A stretch of DNA of 41,864 nucleotides, taken from positions 1 to 41,864 of the forward strand of contig NZ_JZKH01000077.1 of NCBI RefSeq assembly GCF_000961885.1, read 5' to 3'. A program made the position numbers and the translations under genes. The stretch is from Streptomyces rubellomurinus (lineage in GTDB: Bacteria; Actinomycetota; Actinomycetes; Streptomycetales; Streptomycetaceae). Numbering within the stretch: position 1 is the first letter of the stretch; every line of letters starts with the position of its first letter. Below, piece after piece: positions 1 through 9,318 of the stretch. Below the pieces are notes generated by a model. That model was not told the DNA's origin. It worked only from the letters and a program-made list of their open reading frames with translations, and made no database searches.

Positions 1-73
1 ACCCTCACCACGTCAATGGTTTGGTCGGGATGCGAGAAGAGTAGCAGGTCAGCGGCCTGTTGATCACATCGGC

Positions 74-1075
74 TCAGGCCGCGACCGGCTGCAGGTCCGC
101 CCGGTCGGCCTCGGCCAGGTCGCCGACTTCTCCGCCGGCGGCGGCCTTTCGGCCCAGCACCAGCGCGTAGAGGAGGAATGCCACCTCCGCCAGCGCGCCG
201 ATCGAGATGCGGGCCCAGGTGGGAAGTCCGGACGGTGTCACGAAGGCTTCGAGGATTCCGGAGACGGCCAGGACGGTCGCCAGGCCGATCGCCATGCCGA
301 TGATCGCGCGGCCCTGTTCCGCCAGCGCCACTCCTCGGGTGCGCGGGCCCGGGTCGATGATGGTCCAGCCGAGGCGCAGACCGAGGCCGCCGGACACGAA
401 CACGGCGGTCAGTTCCAGCAGGCCGTGCGGAATGAGCAGGCCGAGGAAGATGTCGAGCCGGCCGGCGGAGGCCATCAGCCCGATACCGAGGCCGAGGCTG
501 AACACGTTGCCCCACAGCACCACGATCACCGGGACGAGCGCGATGCCGTACAGCAGGCACTGCACGGCGACCCAGGCGTTGTTCGTCCAGACCTGGGCGG
601 CGAAGGAGCTGGCCGGCCGGTCCGAGTAGTAGGCCTCGTACTTTCCGCCGGGGCGGGTCATCTCCCGCAGCGCGTCGGGGGCGATGAGGCTGTTGCGGAC
701 CTCGGGGTGGGTCCCCACCCACCAGGCGATCAGCACGGTGCCGATCAGCGAGATCACCGCGATCGGCACCCACCAGCGGCGGGACCGGTACAGCGCGGCC
801 GGGAAGCTCACCGTGTAGTAGCGGGCGACGTCCTGCCAGGCGTTGGTGCGGGCGCCGGTCACCGCGCTGCGGGCGCGGGAGACCAGACCGGTCAGCCGGC
901 CGATCAGGGCCGGGTCGGGTGCGGTGGCCTGGACCTTGGCGAGGTGACCGGTGGCGCGCTGGTAGAGGGTGACGAGTTCGTCCGCCTCCTCCCCGCTGAG
1001 CCGGTACCGGCCGGCGAGGGCGTCCAGCCTGGCCCACTCCCCCTGGTGGGTGGCGACGAAGACGTCCAGGTCCAT
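74..1075 (-). CDS. SpoIIM-like (stage II sporulation protein M / DUF95) membrane protein
   Basis: 333 residues. The soluble N-terminal ~95 residues are helical and charged, and several hydrophobic segments follow. These include one starting WWVPIAVISLIGTVLIAWWV, then a central helix pair and a C-terminal pair; the segment order matches the SpoIIM/DUF95 integral membrane family. The ATG at 1075 is preceded by GGAG at 7-base spacing; the same frame stays open far upstream, but only by GC bias. Divergent from the RDD membrane protein at 1391. In actinobacteria SpoIIM and RDD genes are commonly neighbours, often beside MoxR/DUF58 genes, which would lie off the left edge. In Bacillus SpoIIM takes part in septal peptidoglycan remodelling; the role of this actinobacterial paralogue is not established. 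Confidence 0.85.
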   Translation of the reverse strand: MDLDVFVATHQGEWARLDALAGRYRLSGEEADELVTLYQRATGHLAKVQATAPDPALIGRLTGLVSRARSAVTGARTNAWQDVARYYTVSFPAALYRSRRWWVPIAVISLIGTVLIAWWVGTHPEVRNSLIAPDALREMTRPGGKYEAYYSDRPASSFAAQVWTNNAWVAVQCLLYGIALVPVIVVLWGNVFSLGLGIGLMASAGRLDIFLGLLIPHGLLELTAVFVSGGLGLRLGWTIIDPGPRTRGVALAEQGRAIIGMAIGLATVLAVSGILEAFVTPSGLPTWARISIGALAEVAFLLYALVLGRKAAAGGEVGDLAEADRADLQPVAA

Positions 1076-1390
1076 TCGGCGACTCCATGGTCGGCGGTGC
1101 GCGCGGGCGCGCACGCGCGAGGCAGGTGGGCAGGCGGGTACGTACGGGCACGTGCGGCCCAGCATGCCAGGCACGGCCGGTGCCGCAGTCGCCGGGATCT
1201 CACTTCCCGTGCGGACGTCGGGCCCCGTATGTTTGCGGCTGCGGATCAGAATGCGGCGGGGCGGAGGGAACGCGGAGAGCGGGTCGTGGGGGCCGATCCG
1301 GCCGTCGTCCCACCCCGTGACCGCGTTGCCGCCCCCGGCGATCTCCATGAGTGGGCCGTACAGCTCCATGAACGTGAACGGACGGGTGTC
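1076..1390. other. Divergent intergenic region between SpoIIM-like and RDD genes
   Basis: 315 bases without a convincing gene. It must hold promoters for both flanking genes, but I could not pick a clear -35/-10 pair for either. The one distinct structure is a GC-only inverted repeat at 1097-1114 (GTGCGCG, four-base loop, CGCGCAC). Confidence 0.5.
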
Positions 1391-2509
1391 TTGAGCGACC
1401 TGGTGACGGGTGAGGCCGTCGTCCTCGACCTGCAGACGGCGAAGCTTCCGAGCAGGGCGCTGGCGATCGTGCTCGACCTGCTCGTGGAGTTCGCCGCCCT
1501 GCTGCTGGTCACGCTCGTGCTGAGCGTCGCCCTGGTCGGCCTCGACCGGGCCGCGCTCGCGGCCGTCGGACTCGGCCTGATGGTGTTCTTCCTGGTCGGC
1601 GTGCCGGTGATGGTCGAGACCCTCAGCAACGGACGGTCGCTCGGCAAGGCCGCGCTCGGGCTCCGGGTGGTGCGCGTCGACGGCGGTCCGGTCCGGTTCC
1701 GGCACTCGCTGGTGCGCGGGCTGGTCGGCTTCTTCGAGCTGATCGCCTTCACCGGTTGCCCGGCCATGATCACCTCCGCGGTCCGCGCGGACGGCAACCG
1801 GCTGGGCGACGTCTTCGCCGGGACGGTGGTCATCCGCGACCGCACCCCGGACGGGGGCGGCGCGACCTCGCCGCTGCCGCCGGTGCACCCCCACCTGCTG
1901 CACTCCATGGGCCGCGACCTGGTCGCCATGGACCTCTCCCCGGTGCCCGAGCCGCTCTGGCTGTCCATCCGCCAACTGCTCGGCCGGATCGGCGAGCTGG
2001 ACCAGGCGGTGATGCAGCGGATGTCCATCGAGCTGGCCGAGGAGCTGGCCGAGCGGACCGGCCTCCCGATACCTCCCGGGGTGCACCCGGCGGCGTACCT
2101 GGGCGCGGTCCTCACCGAGCGCCAGCGCCGGGAGTGGACCCGGGTCCAGGAGCAGCACCAGCTCGCCGCCCAGGCCGCGATGCAGCAGATGCAGCACATG
2201 CACCAGACGCAGCCGCAGCCGCGGACGGCGGCGCCGGTGCCCGGCGCTCCCCACCACCCCGCCCAGCCGCAGGCCACGGCGGACGACCGCCCGGTGCGCG
2301 TCCTCGGCCTCCCCCCGGCCCCAGCCGCCCCTGCCCCGGTCCCGGTCCCGGTCCCGGCCGAAGCCTGGGCCCCGACCCCCGTCGCCCCGCCCGCGCCGAG
2401 CGTCCCGCCCACCCCCGCACCGGCCGCCGCAGCCGCAGCCGCCGCCCCGACGTCCCTGGAGAAGACCGCCACCCCGGCCCCCGACGCCGGTTTCGCGCCG
2501 CCGTCCTGA
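1391..2509 (+). CDS. RDD family membrane protein with long Pro/Ala-rich C-terminal tail
   Basis: 372 residues from the TTG at 1391, giving an N-terminus SDLVTGEAVVLDLQTAKLPS; an alternative start is the GTG at 1403. Residues ~13-150 form the RDD domain: an Arg/Asp-containing first helix (SRALAIVLD), two further hydrophobic helices, and the conserved NGRSLGKAALGLRVV and NRLGDVFAGTVV segments. The rest is soluble: a helical region, then a Gln/Met/His-rich stretch near 255-275 and a low-complexity Pro/Ala/Val tail. RDD proteins have been linked to transport or ion homeostasis in some bacteria; the substrate is unknown here. The start is uncertain because upstream Shine-Dalgarno evidence is weak (GGACGGG only). 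The frame is open back to 425 by GC bias alone. Confidence 0.85.
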   Translation: MSDLVTGEAVVLDLQTAKLPSRALAIVLDLLVEFAALLLVTLVLSVALVGLDRAALAAVGLGLMVFFLVGVPVMVETLSNGRSLGKAALGLRVVRVDGGPVRFRHSLVRGLVGFFELIAFTGCPAMITSAVRADGNRLGDVFAGTVVIRDRTPDGGGATSPLPPVHPHLLHSMGRDLVAMDLSPVPEPLWLSIRQLLGRIGELDQAVMQRMSIELAEELAERTGLPIPPGVHPAAYLGAVLTERQRREWTRVQEQHQLAAQAAMQQMQHMHQTQPQPRTAAPVPGAPHHPAQPQATADDRPVRVLGLPPAPAAPAPVPVPVPAEAWAPTPVAPPAPSVPPTPAPAAAAAAAAPTSLEKTATPAPDAGFAPPS

Positions 2510-2528
2510 CGGACGCTCCCCGCCCGGT

Positions 2529-3164
2529 CTACTCCCCGAAGTCCGCCGGCCAGGCGTTCGGCGGCGACTCCAGCTCCTCCAGCTCGATCCCCGCCGCCGC
2601 CAGCACCACGTCCCCCGCCAGGTGCACGACCTGCTGCTCGCCCGTCTCCAGGTCCGCGACCTGGTAGCGCTCGACCAGCAGCGGCCCCGAGTCCGTCTCG
2701 TGCCGGTCGACGCCCTCCAGCAGCCACCCCTGGTCGAGCGTGCGCGGCGCCAGCACCGGCTCACTGAACCCGACCAGCCGCACCCGCGCGCTCGCCCCCT
2801 CCGTCAGCCGCAGCAGCCGGGCGGTGGCGACCAGGAAGGCGGGCGAGCGCCCGGTGAAGGCGTGCGCCCGGTCGTGCCCCTCCACCGCCTGCTCGCCGGC
2901 CGGGTCGGCCGCGTCGGCACGGACCCAGGCGACCCCGTCCACGGCGCCGCCGCGCACCTGCCAGCCGCCCGCCCGCAGTTCCATCCGCAGCGGCCGGGCC
3001 CGCGAGTCCAGCGTGAGGTCGAGGCCGCCGAGCACCCGGCCGTCCGGGGCGTAGGTCTTGGACACGTACCGCCAGCCGGCCACGCCGGGCGCGCAGCTGA
3101 AGCGCTCCTCACCGAGCGGGGCGTGGTCATGGGTGTCGTGCAGCGAGTACCGGCCGTTGGGCAT
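2529..3164 (-). CDS. Conserved actinobacterial hypothetical protein
   Basis: 211 residues, start ATG at 3164. No signal peptide or membrane segment. The protein is rich in beta-strand-like stretches (for example GWRYVSKTYAPDGRVLGGLD). I recall close relatives of unknown function in other streptomycetes but can name no characterised family. It runs tail to tail with the RDD gene (19 bases apart, no hairpin terminator seen) and head to head with the sigma factor gene at 3279, so the 114-base gap carries both promoters. Confidence 0.75.
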   Translation of the reverse strand: MPNGRYSLHDTHDHAPLGEERFSCAPGVAGWRYVSKTYAPDGRVLGGLDLTLDSRARPLRMELRAGGWQVRGGAVDGVAWVRADAADPAGEQAVEGHDRAHAFTGRSPAFLVATARLLRLTEGASARVRLVGFSEPVLAPRTLDQGWLLEGVDRHETDSGPLLVERYQVADLETGEQQVVHLAGDVVLAAAGIELEELESPPNAWPADFGE

Positions 3165-3190
3165 GCCCGAAGCCTACGTGCGCGTCCCGG

Positions 3191-3219
3191 TGCAACGTTC
3201 CGCCGCGGTGCACGCATCA
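3191..3219 (+). promoter_or_regulatory. Possible ECF-type promoter of the sigma/anti-sigma operon
   Basis: TGCAACGTTCC followed about 14 bases later by CATCA, ~60 bases before the sigma gene start. The AAC-containing upstream element is typical of ECF-dependent promoters, which often autoregulate. The downstream element is a poor match, so this is tentative. The segment also contains an inverted repeat GTGCA...TGCAC. Confidence 0.25.
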
Positions 3220-3278
3220 GGGGGGTGGACGGCGTCGGGAGGGCGCCGCGGCGAGAGCCACGACGAGAGGGGGTGCGG

Positions 3279-3791
3279 ATGGCGAAGCAGACGCGCGACG
3301 CGGAGTTCACGGAGTACGTGACCTCCCGGAGCGGCTGGCTGCGGAAGGTCGCGTATCTGCTGTGCGGGGACTGGCACCGGGCCGACGACCTGGTCCAGGA
3401 GACGGTCACCAAGCTGTACGTGCACTGGGCGAAGGCGAGCCGGGCCACCAACCTCGACGGCTACACCCGGCGAATGCTGGTCAACACCTTCCTCGCCGAG
3501 CAGCGCACGCCCTGGTGGCGCCGGACGGTCCGCACCGGCGTCGAGCCGGAGGTCGCGACGGCGAACCTCGACCTGGAGGGCTCCCTCGACCTGCGCCGGG
3601 CACTGGCCGAGCTCCCGCCCCGCCAACGGGCGGCCGTGGTGCTCCGCTACTACTGCGACCTGTCGATCGACCAGGCCGCCGAGGCCCTGGGCTGCTCCTC
3701 CGGCAACGTGAAGAGCCAGAGCTCCCGCGGCCTGGAAGCACTGCGCAACAACCTCGTCGCGCGACCCGCTGTGGCAGGGAGGACGTCATGA
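3279..3791 (+). CDS. SigE-family ECF RNA polymerase sigma factor
   Basis: 170 residues. Sigma region 2 is seen in the core-binding segment around WHRADDLVQETVTKLYVHW. Region 4 is seen in LPPRQRAAVVLRYYCDL and the helix-turn-helix ending GCSSGNVKSQSSRGLEALR. Short length and this region 4 pattern fit the actinobacterial SigE-family (TIGR02983-type) ECF group. The ATG at 3279 has GAGAGG 8 bases upstream; a GTG at 3273 is too close to that site. The stop overlaps the ATG of the next gene (ATGA), so the two are translationally coupled, as expected for a sigma factor and its antagonist. Target genes cannot be read from the window. Confidence 0.93.
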   Translation: MAKQTRDAEFTEYVTSRSGWLRKVAYLLCGDWHRADDLVQETVTKLYVHWAKASRATNLDGYTRRMLVNTFLAEQRTPWWRRTVRTGVEPEVATANLDLEGSLDLRRALAELPPRQRAAVVLRYYCDLSIDQAAEALGCSSGNVKSQSSRGLEALRNNLVARPAVAGRTS

Positions 3792-4843
3792 CCGACATCG
3801 ACCACAACGATCTGACCACCCGACTGACGGCCCTGACCGAGGAGTTCGCGCCGCCGGCCGACTTCGACGTCGCCGCGGCCGTCGCCACCGGACAGGCCCG
3901 GCTGCGCCGCCGCCGGCGGGCCTCGATCGGCGCGGTGGCCGTCGCGACGGCGCTCACCGTCGGCTTCACGGCCCTGCTGCAGCCGGACGGCGGTGCCTCC
4001 CCGGCCCTGCCGCCGACCGCCGCCACCGCCCCGGCCTCCCCGACGACGGCTCCGGCCGTGCCCCGACCGGATGCCGACGACCTGCTGCGGTCCGAGCTGC
4101 GGTTCGGCTGGCTGCCCGACTGGGCGAACCGCGAACTCGGCATCAGCTTCGCGTCGGGCCCGGACGCCTCCTCGATCACCGCCGCCGACACCGGGACGAG
4201 CGGCCGGAACGTCCAGGTCTTCCTGCGCGCTCCCGGCCCCGAGCCGGCTCTGGCCGGCTCCCTGCCGGGCGAGCCGAACGGCCCGGCGGAGGCGAAGGTC
4301 CCGGCGCCCCCGGTCGACGGCCGGACGGCGTACTGGGTGGAGCACCCGACCAACACCCGCTACGACACCAGCCGCCGCGTCCTGCGCTGGCTGACCGCGA
4401 GCGGCCGGTGGGCGCAGCTCGACGCCTCGCACTACGCCGAGGCCGCGATCCCGGACGCCGACCTGCTGCGGATCGCGTCCACCGTCGTCTACGAGACCCG
4501 GGGCATCCCGCTGCCGATCCGGCTGGGCCCGCTCCCGGCGGGGGTGCGGCTGGACAAGGCCCGGCTGGACCGGCCCGCCGGCCCGCTCGGCTGGACCGCC
4601 ACGGTCGGCGTCTCGGTCGAGGACCGGAAGGTCGAGATCCAGGTGGCCCCGGACGGCGCGCCCCCGCAGTACCGGCTGCCCGTCATCGAGTGCCGGCACG
4701 AGCGGGGCCGCCAGCTCTGCGCGTCGGCCCTTCCCGACAGCGTCCCCACGGTCGACCGGCACGGGGGTCTGGTCGGCCTGCTGGACCTGGTGCACCTCAC
4801 GGACGCCGACGAGGGCGCCTGGACGAACGAGGGCCTGCGCTGA
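3788..4843 (+). CDS. Putative membrane-anchored anti-sigma factor / sigma-coupled exported protein
   Basis: 351 residues, ATG at 3788 overlapping the sigma stop by four bases. N-terminal ~45 residues are cytoplasmic, with EEFAPPADFDVAAAVATG followed by a five-Arg positive patch. A single transmembrane helix follows (SIGAVAVATALTVGFTALL), then an Ala/Pro/Thr-rich linker and a ~250-residue extracytoplasmic domain with two late cysteines (ECRHERGRQLCASAL). Topology and coupling to an ECF gene argue for a membrane anti-sigma role. The N-terminus has no zinc-binding HxxxCxxC motif, so it is not a classical ZAS anti-sigma factor. No function has been shown for the outer domain. Confidence 0.75.
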   Translation: MTDIDHNDLTTRLTALTEEFAPPADFDVAAAVATGQARLRRRRRASIGAVAVATALTVGFTALLQPDGGASPALPPTAATAPASPTTAPAVPRPDADDLLRSELRFGWLPDWANRELGISFASGPDASSITAADTGTSGRNVQVFLRAPGPEPALAGSLPGEPNGPAEAKVPAPPVDGRTAYWVEHPTNTRYDTSRRVLRWLTASGRWAQLDASHYAEAAIPDADLLRIASTVVYETRGIPLPIRLGPLPAGVRLDKARLDRPAGPLGWTATVGVSVEDRKVEIQVAPDGAPPQYRLPVIECRHERGRQLCASALPDSVPTVDRHGGLVGLLDLVHLTDADEGAWTNEGLR

Positions 4844-4867
4844 CGGGACGGGCTTCGGGCCCGGACG

Positions 4868-4910
4868 CGCCGGTGGCCGGCACCCCGCCCAGGGGTGCCG
4901 GCCACCGGCG
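4868..4910. terminator. Strong bidirectional terminator hairpin
   Basis: A 19-base-pair perfect stem (4868-4886 with 4892-4910) around the five-base loop GCCCA. It lies between the convergent anti-sigma gene and ahcY and can serve both. No clear T-tract, as is usual in high-GC actinomycetes. Confidence 0.85.
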
Positions 4911-4926
4911 TCAGAACGTCACCGCA

Positions 4927-6375
<1,449 letters not shown>

Positions 6376-6487
6376 GCGTCTGCTCCTCGCTGATGGGGGT
6401 GGGGCACGGCCAAGGTCCGGTGTGCCACGCAGCGCGGCTATGCCGTGCGGGTGCACGGGCGTGCCGGGAGGGCCGGGCCCGGAATCG

Positions 6488-6527
6488 GGTCGGCTCCCCA
6501 CTGTGCGGCACAAACCGTCGGAGGACC
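6488..6527 (-). promoter_or_regulatory. Structured element in the ahcY 5' leader (possible cis-regulatory RNA)
   Basis: On the minus strand the leader can fold with GGTC pairing to GACC (outer arms), CTCC to GGAG, and an inner TGTG-CCG-CACA hairpin. I compared it with what I remember of the SAH riboswitch core and saw no clear match, so no riboswitch is claimed. Tentative. Confidence 0.25.
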
Positions 6528-6548
6528 TCTCTCCCTCGACCGGCGCAC

Positions 6549-6577
6549 ACCCTACGGGCACGCGGCAGCGATCGACC
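6549..6577 (-). promoter_or_regulatory. Predicted ahcY promoter
   Basis: Minus-strand GGTCGA, 17-base spacer, TAGGGT. This is a fair match to the actinobacterial housekeeping promoter and would give a leader of about 170 bases. Confidence 0.4.
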
Positions 6578-6708
6578 GCCATCAGCAGCGACGTTCTGGC
6601 TCTGGTGACGAATCTACACCGGCAGCCCCGGCGGAGGGCCGCCGATGAGCGATTTCCGTCCCGGAACGATCATCGTGCAGGCGTGCCCGAATCGCGCTCG
6701 GGCCGTGC

Positions 6709-7689
6709 TCAGGAGGGGACCGGCGCGGGCCCGGGGCCGCCCGGGGTGGCGGCCGGGTCCTCGCCCGCGGCGGCCTTCTCGGCGCTGTAGACGTCGGGCT
6801 CCAGGTAGATCGCCCGGGCGATCGGCACGGCCGCCCGGACCCGCTCCTCGGCCGCGTCGATGGCGGCCGCCACCCGGGCGGCGCTGTCCTCGGCGTTGAC
6901 CGCGATCTTGGCGGCGACCAGCAGCTCCTCCGGGCCCAGGTGCAGGGTGCGCATGTGGATCACCCCGGTGACGGTCTCCCCGTCGACCAGGGCCGTCCGG
7001 ATCCGCCGCACCGACTCGCGGTCGGCGGACTCGCCGAGCAGCAGCGACTTGGTCTCCAGCGCGAGCACCACGGCGATCAGCACCAGCAGGACGCCGATGC
7101 ACAGCGTGCCGACGCCGTCCCAGACGCCGTTCCCGGTGATCACCGTGAGCCCGACGCCGAACAGCGCCAGCACCAGGCCGATCAGCGCGCCGGTGTCCTC
7201 CAGCAGCACCACCGGCAGCTCGGGCGCCTTGGCGGTGCGGACGAACTGCGCCCAGCTGCGGGTGCCCTTGAGCTTCGCCGATTCCCGCACCGCGGTGCGG
7301 AAGGACCAGCCCTCCATCACGATGGCGAAGACCAGCACGCCGACCGCCCAGCCCCAGGAGTCCAGCGCCTCGGGGTGCTGGACCTTGTGCCAGCCCTCGT
7401 AGACCGCGAACAGGCCACCGACGCTGAACAGCACGATCGCCACCAGGAAGCCGTACACGTAGCGCTCGCGGCCGTACCCGAACGGGTGCTCCTCGTCCGC
7501 CGCCCGGCGCGCCCGCTTGCCGCCGACCAGCAGCAGCACCTGGTTGCCGGAGTCGGCCACCGAGTGCACGCCCTCGGCCAGCATCGAGGAGGACCCGGTG
7601 AAGCCGAAGGCGGTGAACTTCGCCGCCGCGATCGCCAGATTCGCGGACAGCGCCGCCACCAGTGCCTTCGTCCCGCCCTCAGTGCTCAT
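6709..7689 (-). CDS. Cation diffusion facilitator (CDF) family transporter
   Basis: 326 residues with the CDF layout: several transmembrane segments, metal-site motif AEGVHSVADSGNQ in helix 2, DEEHPFGYGRERYVYGF in the loop after helix 2, LLEDTGALIGLVLALFG in helix 5, and a C-terminal cytoplasmic alpha/beta domain. CDF proteins export divalent metals such as Zn, Mn or Fe by proton antiport; this sequence does not fix the metal. Helix 2 has HSVAD and helix 5 has EDTGA in place of a DxxxD motif, so it belongs to the divergent actinobacterial group. The start ATG at 7689 follows the SIS-domain gene by 31 bases on the same strand. Confidence 0.9.
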   Translation of the reverse strand: MSTEGGTKALVAALSANLAIAAAKFTAFGFTGSSSMLAEGVHSVADSGNQVLLLVGGKRARRAADEEHPFGYGRERYVYGFLVAIVLFSVGGLFAVYEGWHKVQHPEALDSWGWAVGVLVFAIVMEGWSFRTAVRESAKLKGTRSWAQFVRTAKAPELPVVLLEDTGALIGLVLALFGVGLTVITGNGVWDGVGTLCIGVLLVLIAVVLALETKSLLLGESADRESVRRIRTALVDGETVTGVIHMRTLHLGPEELLVAAKIAVNAEDSAARVAAAIDAAEERVRAAVPIARAIYLEPDVYSAEKAAAGEDPAATPGGPGPAPVPS

Positions 7690-7720
7690 GCGGACACCCT
7701 AGACCGCGCCCGCGCCCGGC

Positions 7721-8971
7721 TCAGGAGTGCGCGGCGGCGAGCCCGAGGTAGACGGCGGCGAAGTCGGTCAGCGCGACCAGGTCGGCCAGCGCGTGCAGCT
7801 GGTCCGGCCGGGTGCTCCCGTACTCGGTCAGCCGGACGTCGTGGGCGGCGGCCAGCCGGTGCGCCCGGCTGACGCCGAAGCTGCGCGGGCGCTCGTCGTC
7901 CTCCGGCAGCTCGACCGGGCCGTCCGCATCCTCCGCCGCGGCCGCCCCGGTGCTCGGCAGGTGCCGCAGCAGCAGGACCTGCAGGTGCAGCGGGTCGGGC
8001 TCCTCGACCCGGTCCCGGAAGAAGTCGTCCGGGTCCGCGCCCGCGCCCAACTGGCCGGTGAACATGCCCCGGTGGGCGGTGAGCACCTGCGGCAGCGGCC
8101 CGGCCAGCGCCGGACGGCCGGCCCGCTCGGCCAGCTGCGCGGCGAACCGGGCGACGGCGGCCCCGGCGATCGGGCCCTCGGCCCAGAGCAGCGGGACGGT
8201 CCCGGCCAGCCGCGCGGCCAGGCCCTTCGCCGGGTTGGTGTACGCGGCGGCGTCCGGACGGCAGCGCACGGCGGCGGCGTCCAGCAGGTCGGCGAGGCCG
8301 GGCAGCGCGTCGTACGGCAACTGGGTGAGCCCGACCTTCTGGGCGAGCGCCAGCAGCGGCGTGAGGTGGGACCACAGCGCGGCCGGGTCCTCGGCCGGGA
8401 GGTCCGGCTCGGCGGCCGGTGCGGCCGGCGGGGCCTCGTCCGGCAGTGCCGACGCCACGTACGGCAGCGGCAGCGCGCGCACCTGGAGCGCGGCCTCGGC
8501 CAGCGGGCTGCCGGCCGGGGCGGTGACGACGACGGCGCAGCCGCGCGCGTACGCCTGCTCGGCGAGGGCGATCAGGCCCTGCTCGCCACCGGCCGCGGAG
8601 CTGACCACCAGCAGGTCGAGCGGGCCCGCCCAACCGGGCAGCTGCCAGCCGAGGCCGGCGGTGAAGGCGGGCGGGGCGCCGGCCCGGTCGGTGCGCGGGG
8701 CCGCGGCCTCGGAGGGCGGCAGCGGCAGGACGAGGCTGCCGGTGCCGGCCAGGACGGCCAGCATCTCGCCGGCGGCCAGGGCGCTGCCGTGCCCGGCGAC
8801 CAGCACGGCGCGCGGGCGGCCGTCCGGGCGCAGCCGGTCCAGTCCGGCCGCGTCGGCCTCGCGCAGCGCGGTGCGGACCCGGGCGCCGGCGCCGGCCAGG
8901 GCCAGCAGGGCGCGGTCGTGGTCGGCGCGCTGGAGGGCGGCCGGGTCGTCGAGCAGGGTGTCGTCGAGCAT
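7721..8971 (-). CDS. SIS-domain phosphosugar protein (TobH / mannose-6-phosphate isomerase-like)
   Basis: 416 residues. It resembles the actinobacterial SIS-domain proteins encoded beside phosphomannomutase (Mycobacterium Rv3256c, TobH) and often annotated as mannose- or glucose-6-phosphate isomerase. The first half carries sugar-isomerase-fold features (AVLVAGHGSALAAGEMLAV, LDLLVVSSAAGGEQGLIALAEQAYARG). The C-terminal half matches the bifunctional PGI/PMI type: VPLLWAEGPIAGAAVARFAAQ, then LHLQVLLLRHL. The ATG at 8971 has GGAGGA upstream. It is transcribed with manB and the Trm112 gene. A mannose-phosphate role is inferred from family and context; isomerase activity is not shown. Confidence 0.8.
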   Translation of the reverse strand: MLDDTLLDDPAALQRADHDRALLALAGAGARVRTALREADAAGLDRLRPDGRPRAVLVAGHGSALAAGEMLAVLAGTGSLVLPLPPSEAAAPRTDRAGAPPAFTAGLGWQLPGWAGPLDLLVVSSAAGGEQGLIALAEQAYARGCAVVVTAPAGSPLAEAALQVRALPLPYVASALPDEAPPAAPAAEPDLPAEDPAALWSHLTPLLALAQKVGLTQLPYDALPGLADLLDAAAVRCRPDAAAYTNPAKGLAARLAGTVPLLWAEGPIAGAAVARFAAQLAERAGRPALAGPLPQVLTAHRGMFTGQLGAGADPDDFFRDRVEEPDPLHLQVLLLRHLPSTGAAAAEDADGPVELPEDDERPRSFGVSRAHRLAAAHDVRLTEYGSTRPDQLHALADLVALTDFAAVYLGLAAAHS

Positions 8972-9051
8972 GCGGCGGTCCTCCGGCTGCTGTCCTGGGA
9001 GCGCTGGGCTGGCGGGTCGGGGCGTCGGCCCCGCGGTCTCGCGCCTAAGGA

Positions 9052-9234
9052 TCAGGCGCGGCGGCGGGCCTCGTCCACCAGCAGGACCGGAATGCCGTCC
9101 CGGATCGGGTACGCGAGGCCGCAGTCGGCGCCGGTGCAGAGCAGCTCGGGCTGCTCCTCGGTGCCGCCCTCGGTGAGCGCGGCGCGGCACTGCGGGCAGA
9201 CCAGGATCTCCAGCAGGAAGGATTCGAGCTTCAT
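9052..9234 (-). CDS. Trm112-family zinc-ribbon protein
   Basis: 60 residues from the ATG at 9234, which has GGAG at good spacing. A GTG at 9246 overlaps that site and is less likely. Four cysteines form the expected pairs (C13-x2-C16 and C33-x4-C38), followed by the conserved YPIRDGIPVLL. Trm112 proteins activate methyltransferases in eukaryotes and archaea; bacterial YcaR-like members are small zinc-ribbon proteins of unclear partner. Sits between manB and the SIS gene on the same strand. Confidence 0.9.
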   Translation of the reverse strand: MKLESFLLEILVCPQCRAALTEGGTEEQPELLCTGADCGLAYPIRDGIPVLLVDEARRRA

Positions 9235-9267
9235 GGGGCTCTCCACGGTTCGGGGGGTGGCACGGAG

Positions 9268-9305
9268 GTGCCCCGGCCGATAGGCAACCCTACCGGCCGG
9301 GGCAC
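9268..9305. terminator. Terminator hairpin after phosphomannomutase gene
   Basis: 12 base pairs (9268-9279 with 9294-9305), one A.C mismatch, then 4 more pairs closing on CAAC. It lies 14 bases past the manB stop on the minus strand and just upstream of the Trm112 gene. Confidence 0.75.
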
Positions 9306-9318
9306 GGGGAGCCCGATG

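Noticed and set aside
1..73. Possible gene or tRNA at the left edge
   Set aside because: No cloverleaf, no ORF with motifs and too short to judge; left as intergenic sequence after the SpoIIM-like stop.
6376..6620. SAH riboswitch before ahcY
   Set aside because: Could not match the remembered aptamer consensus; only generic hairpins seen.
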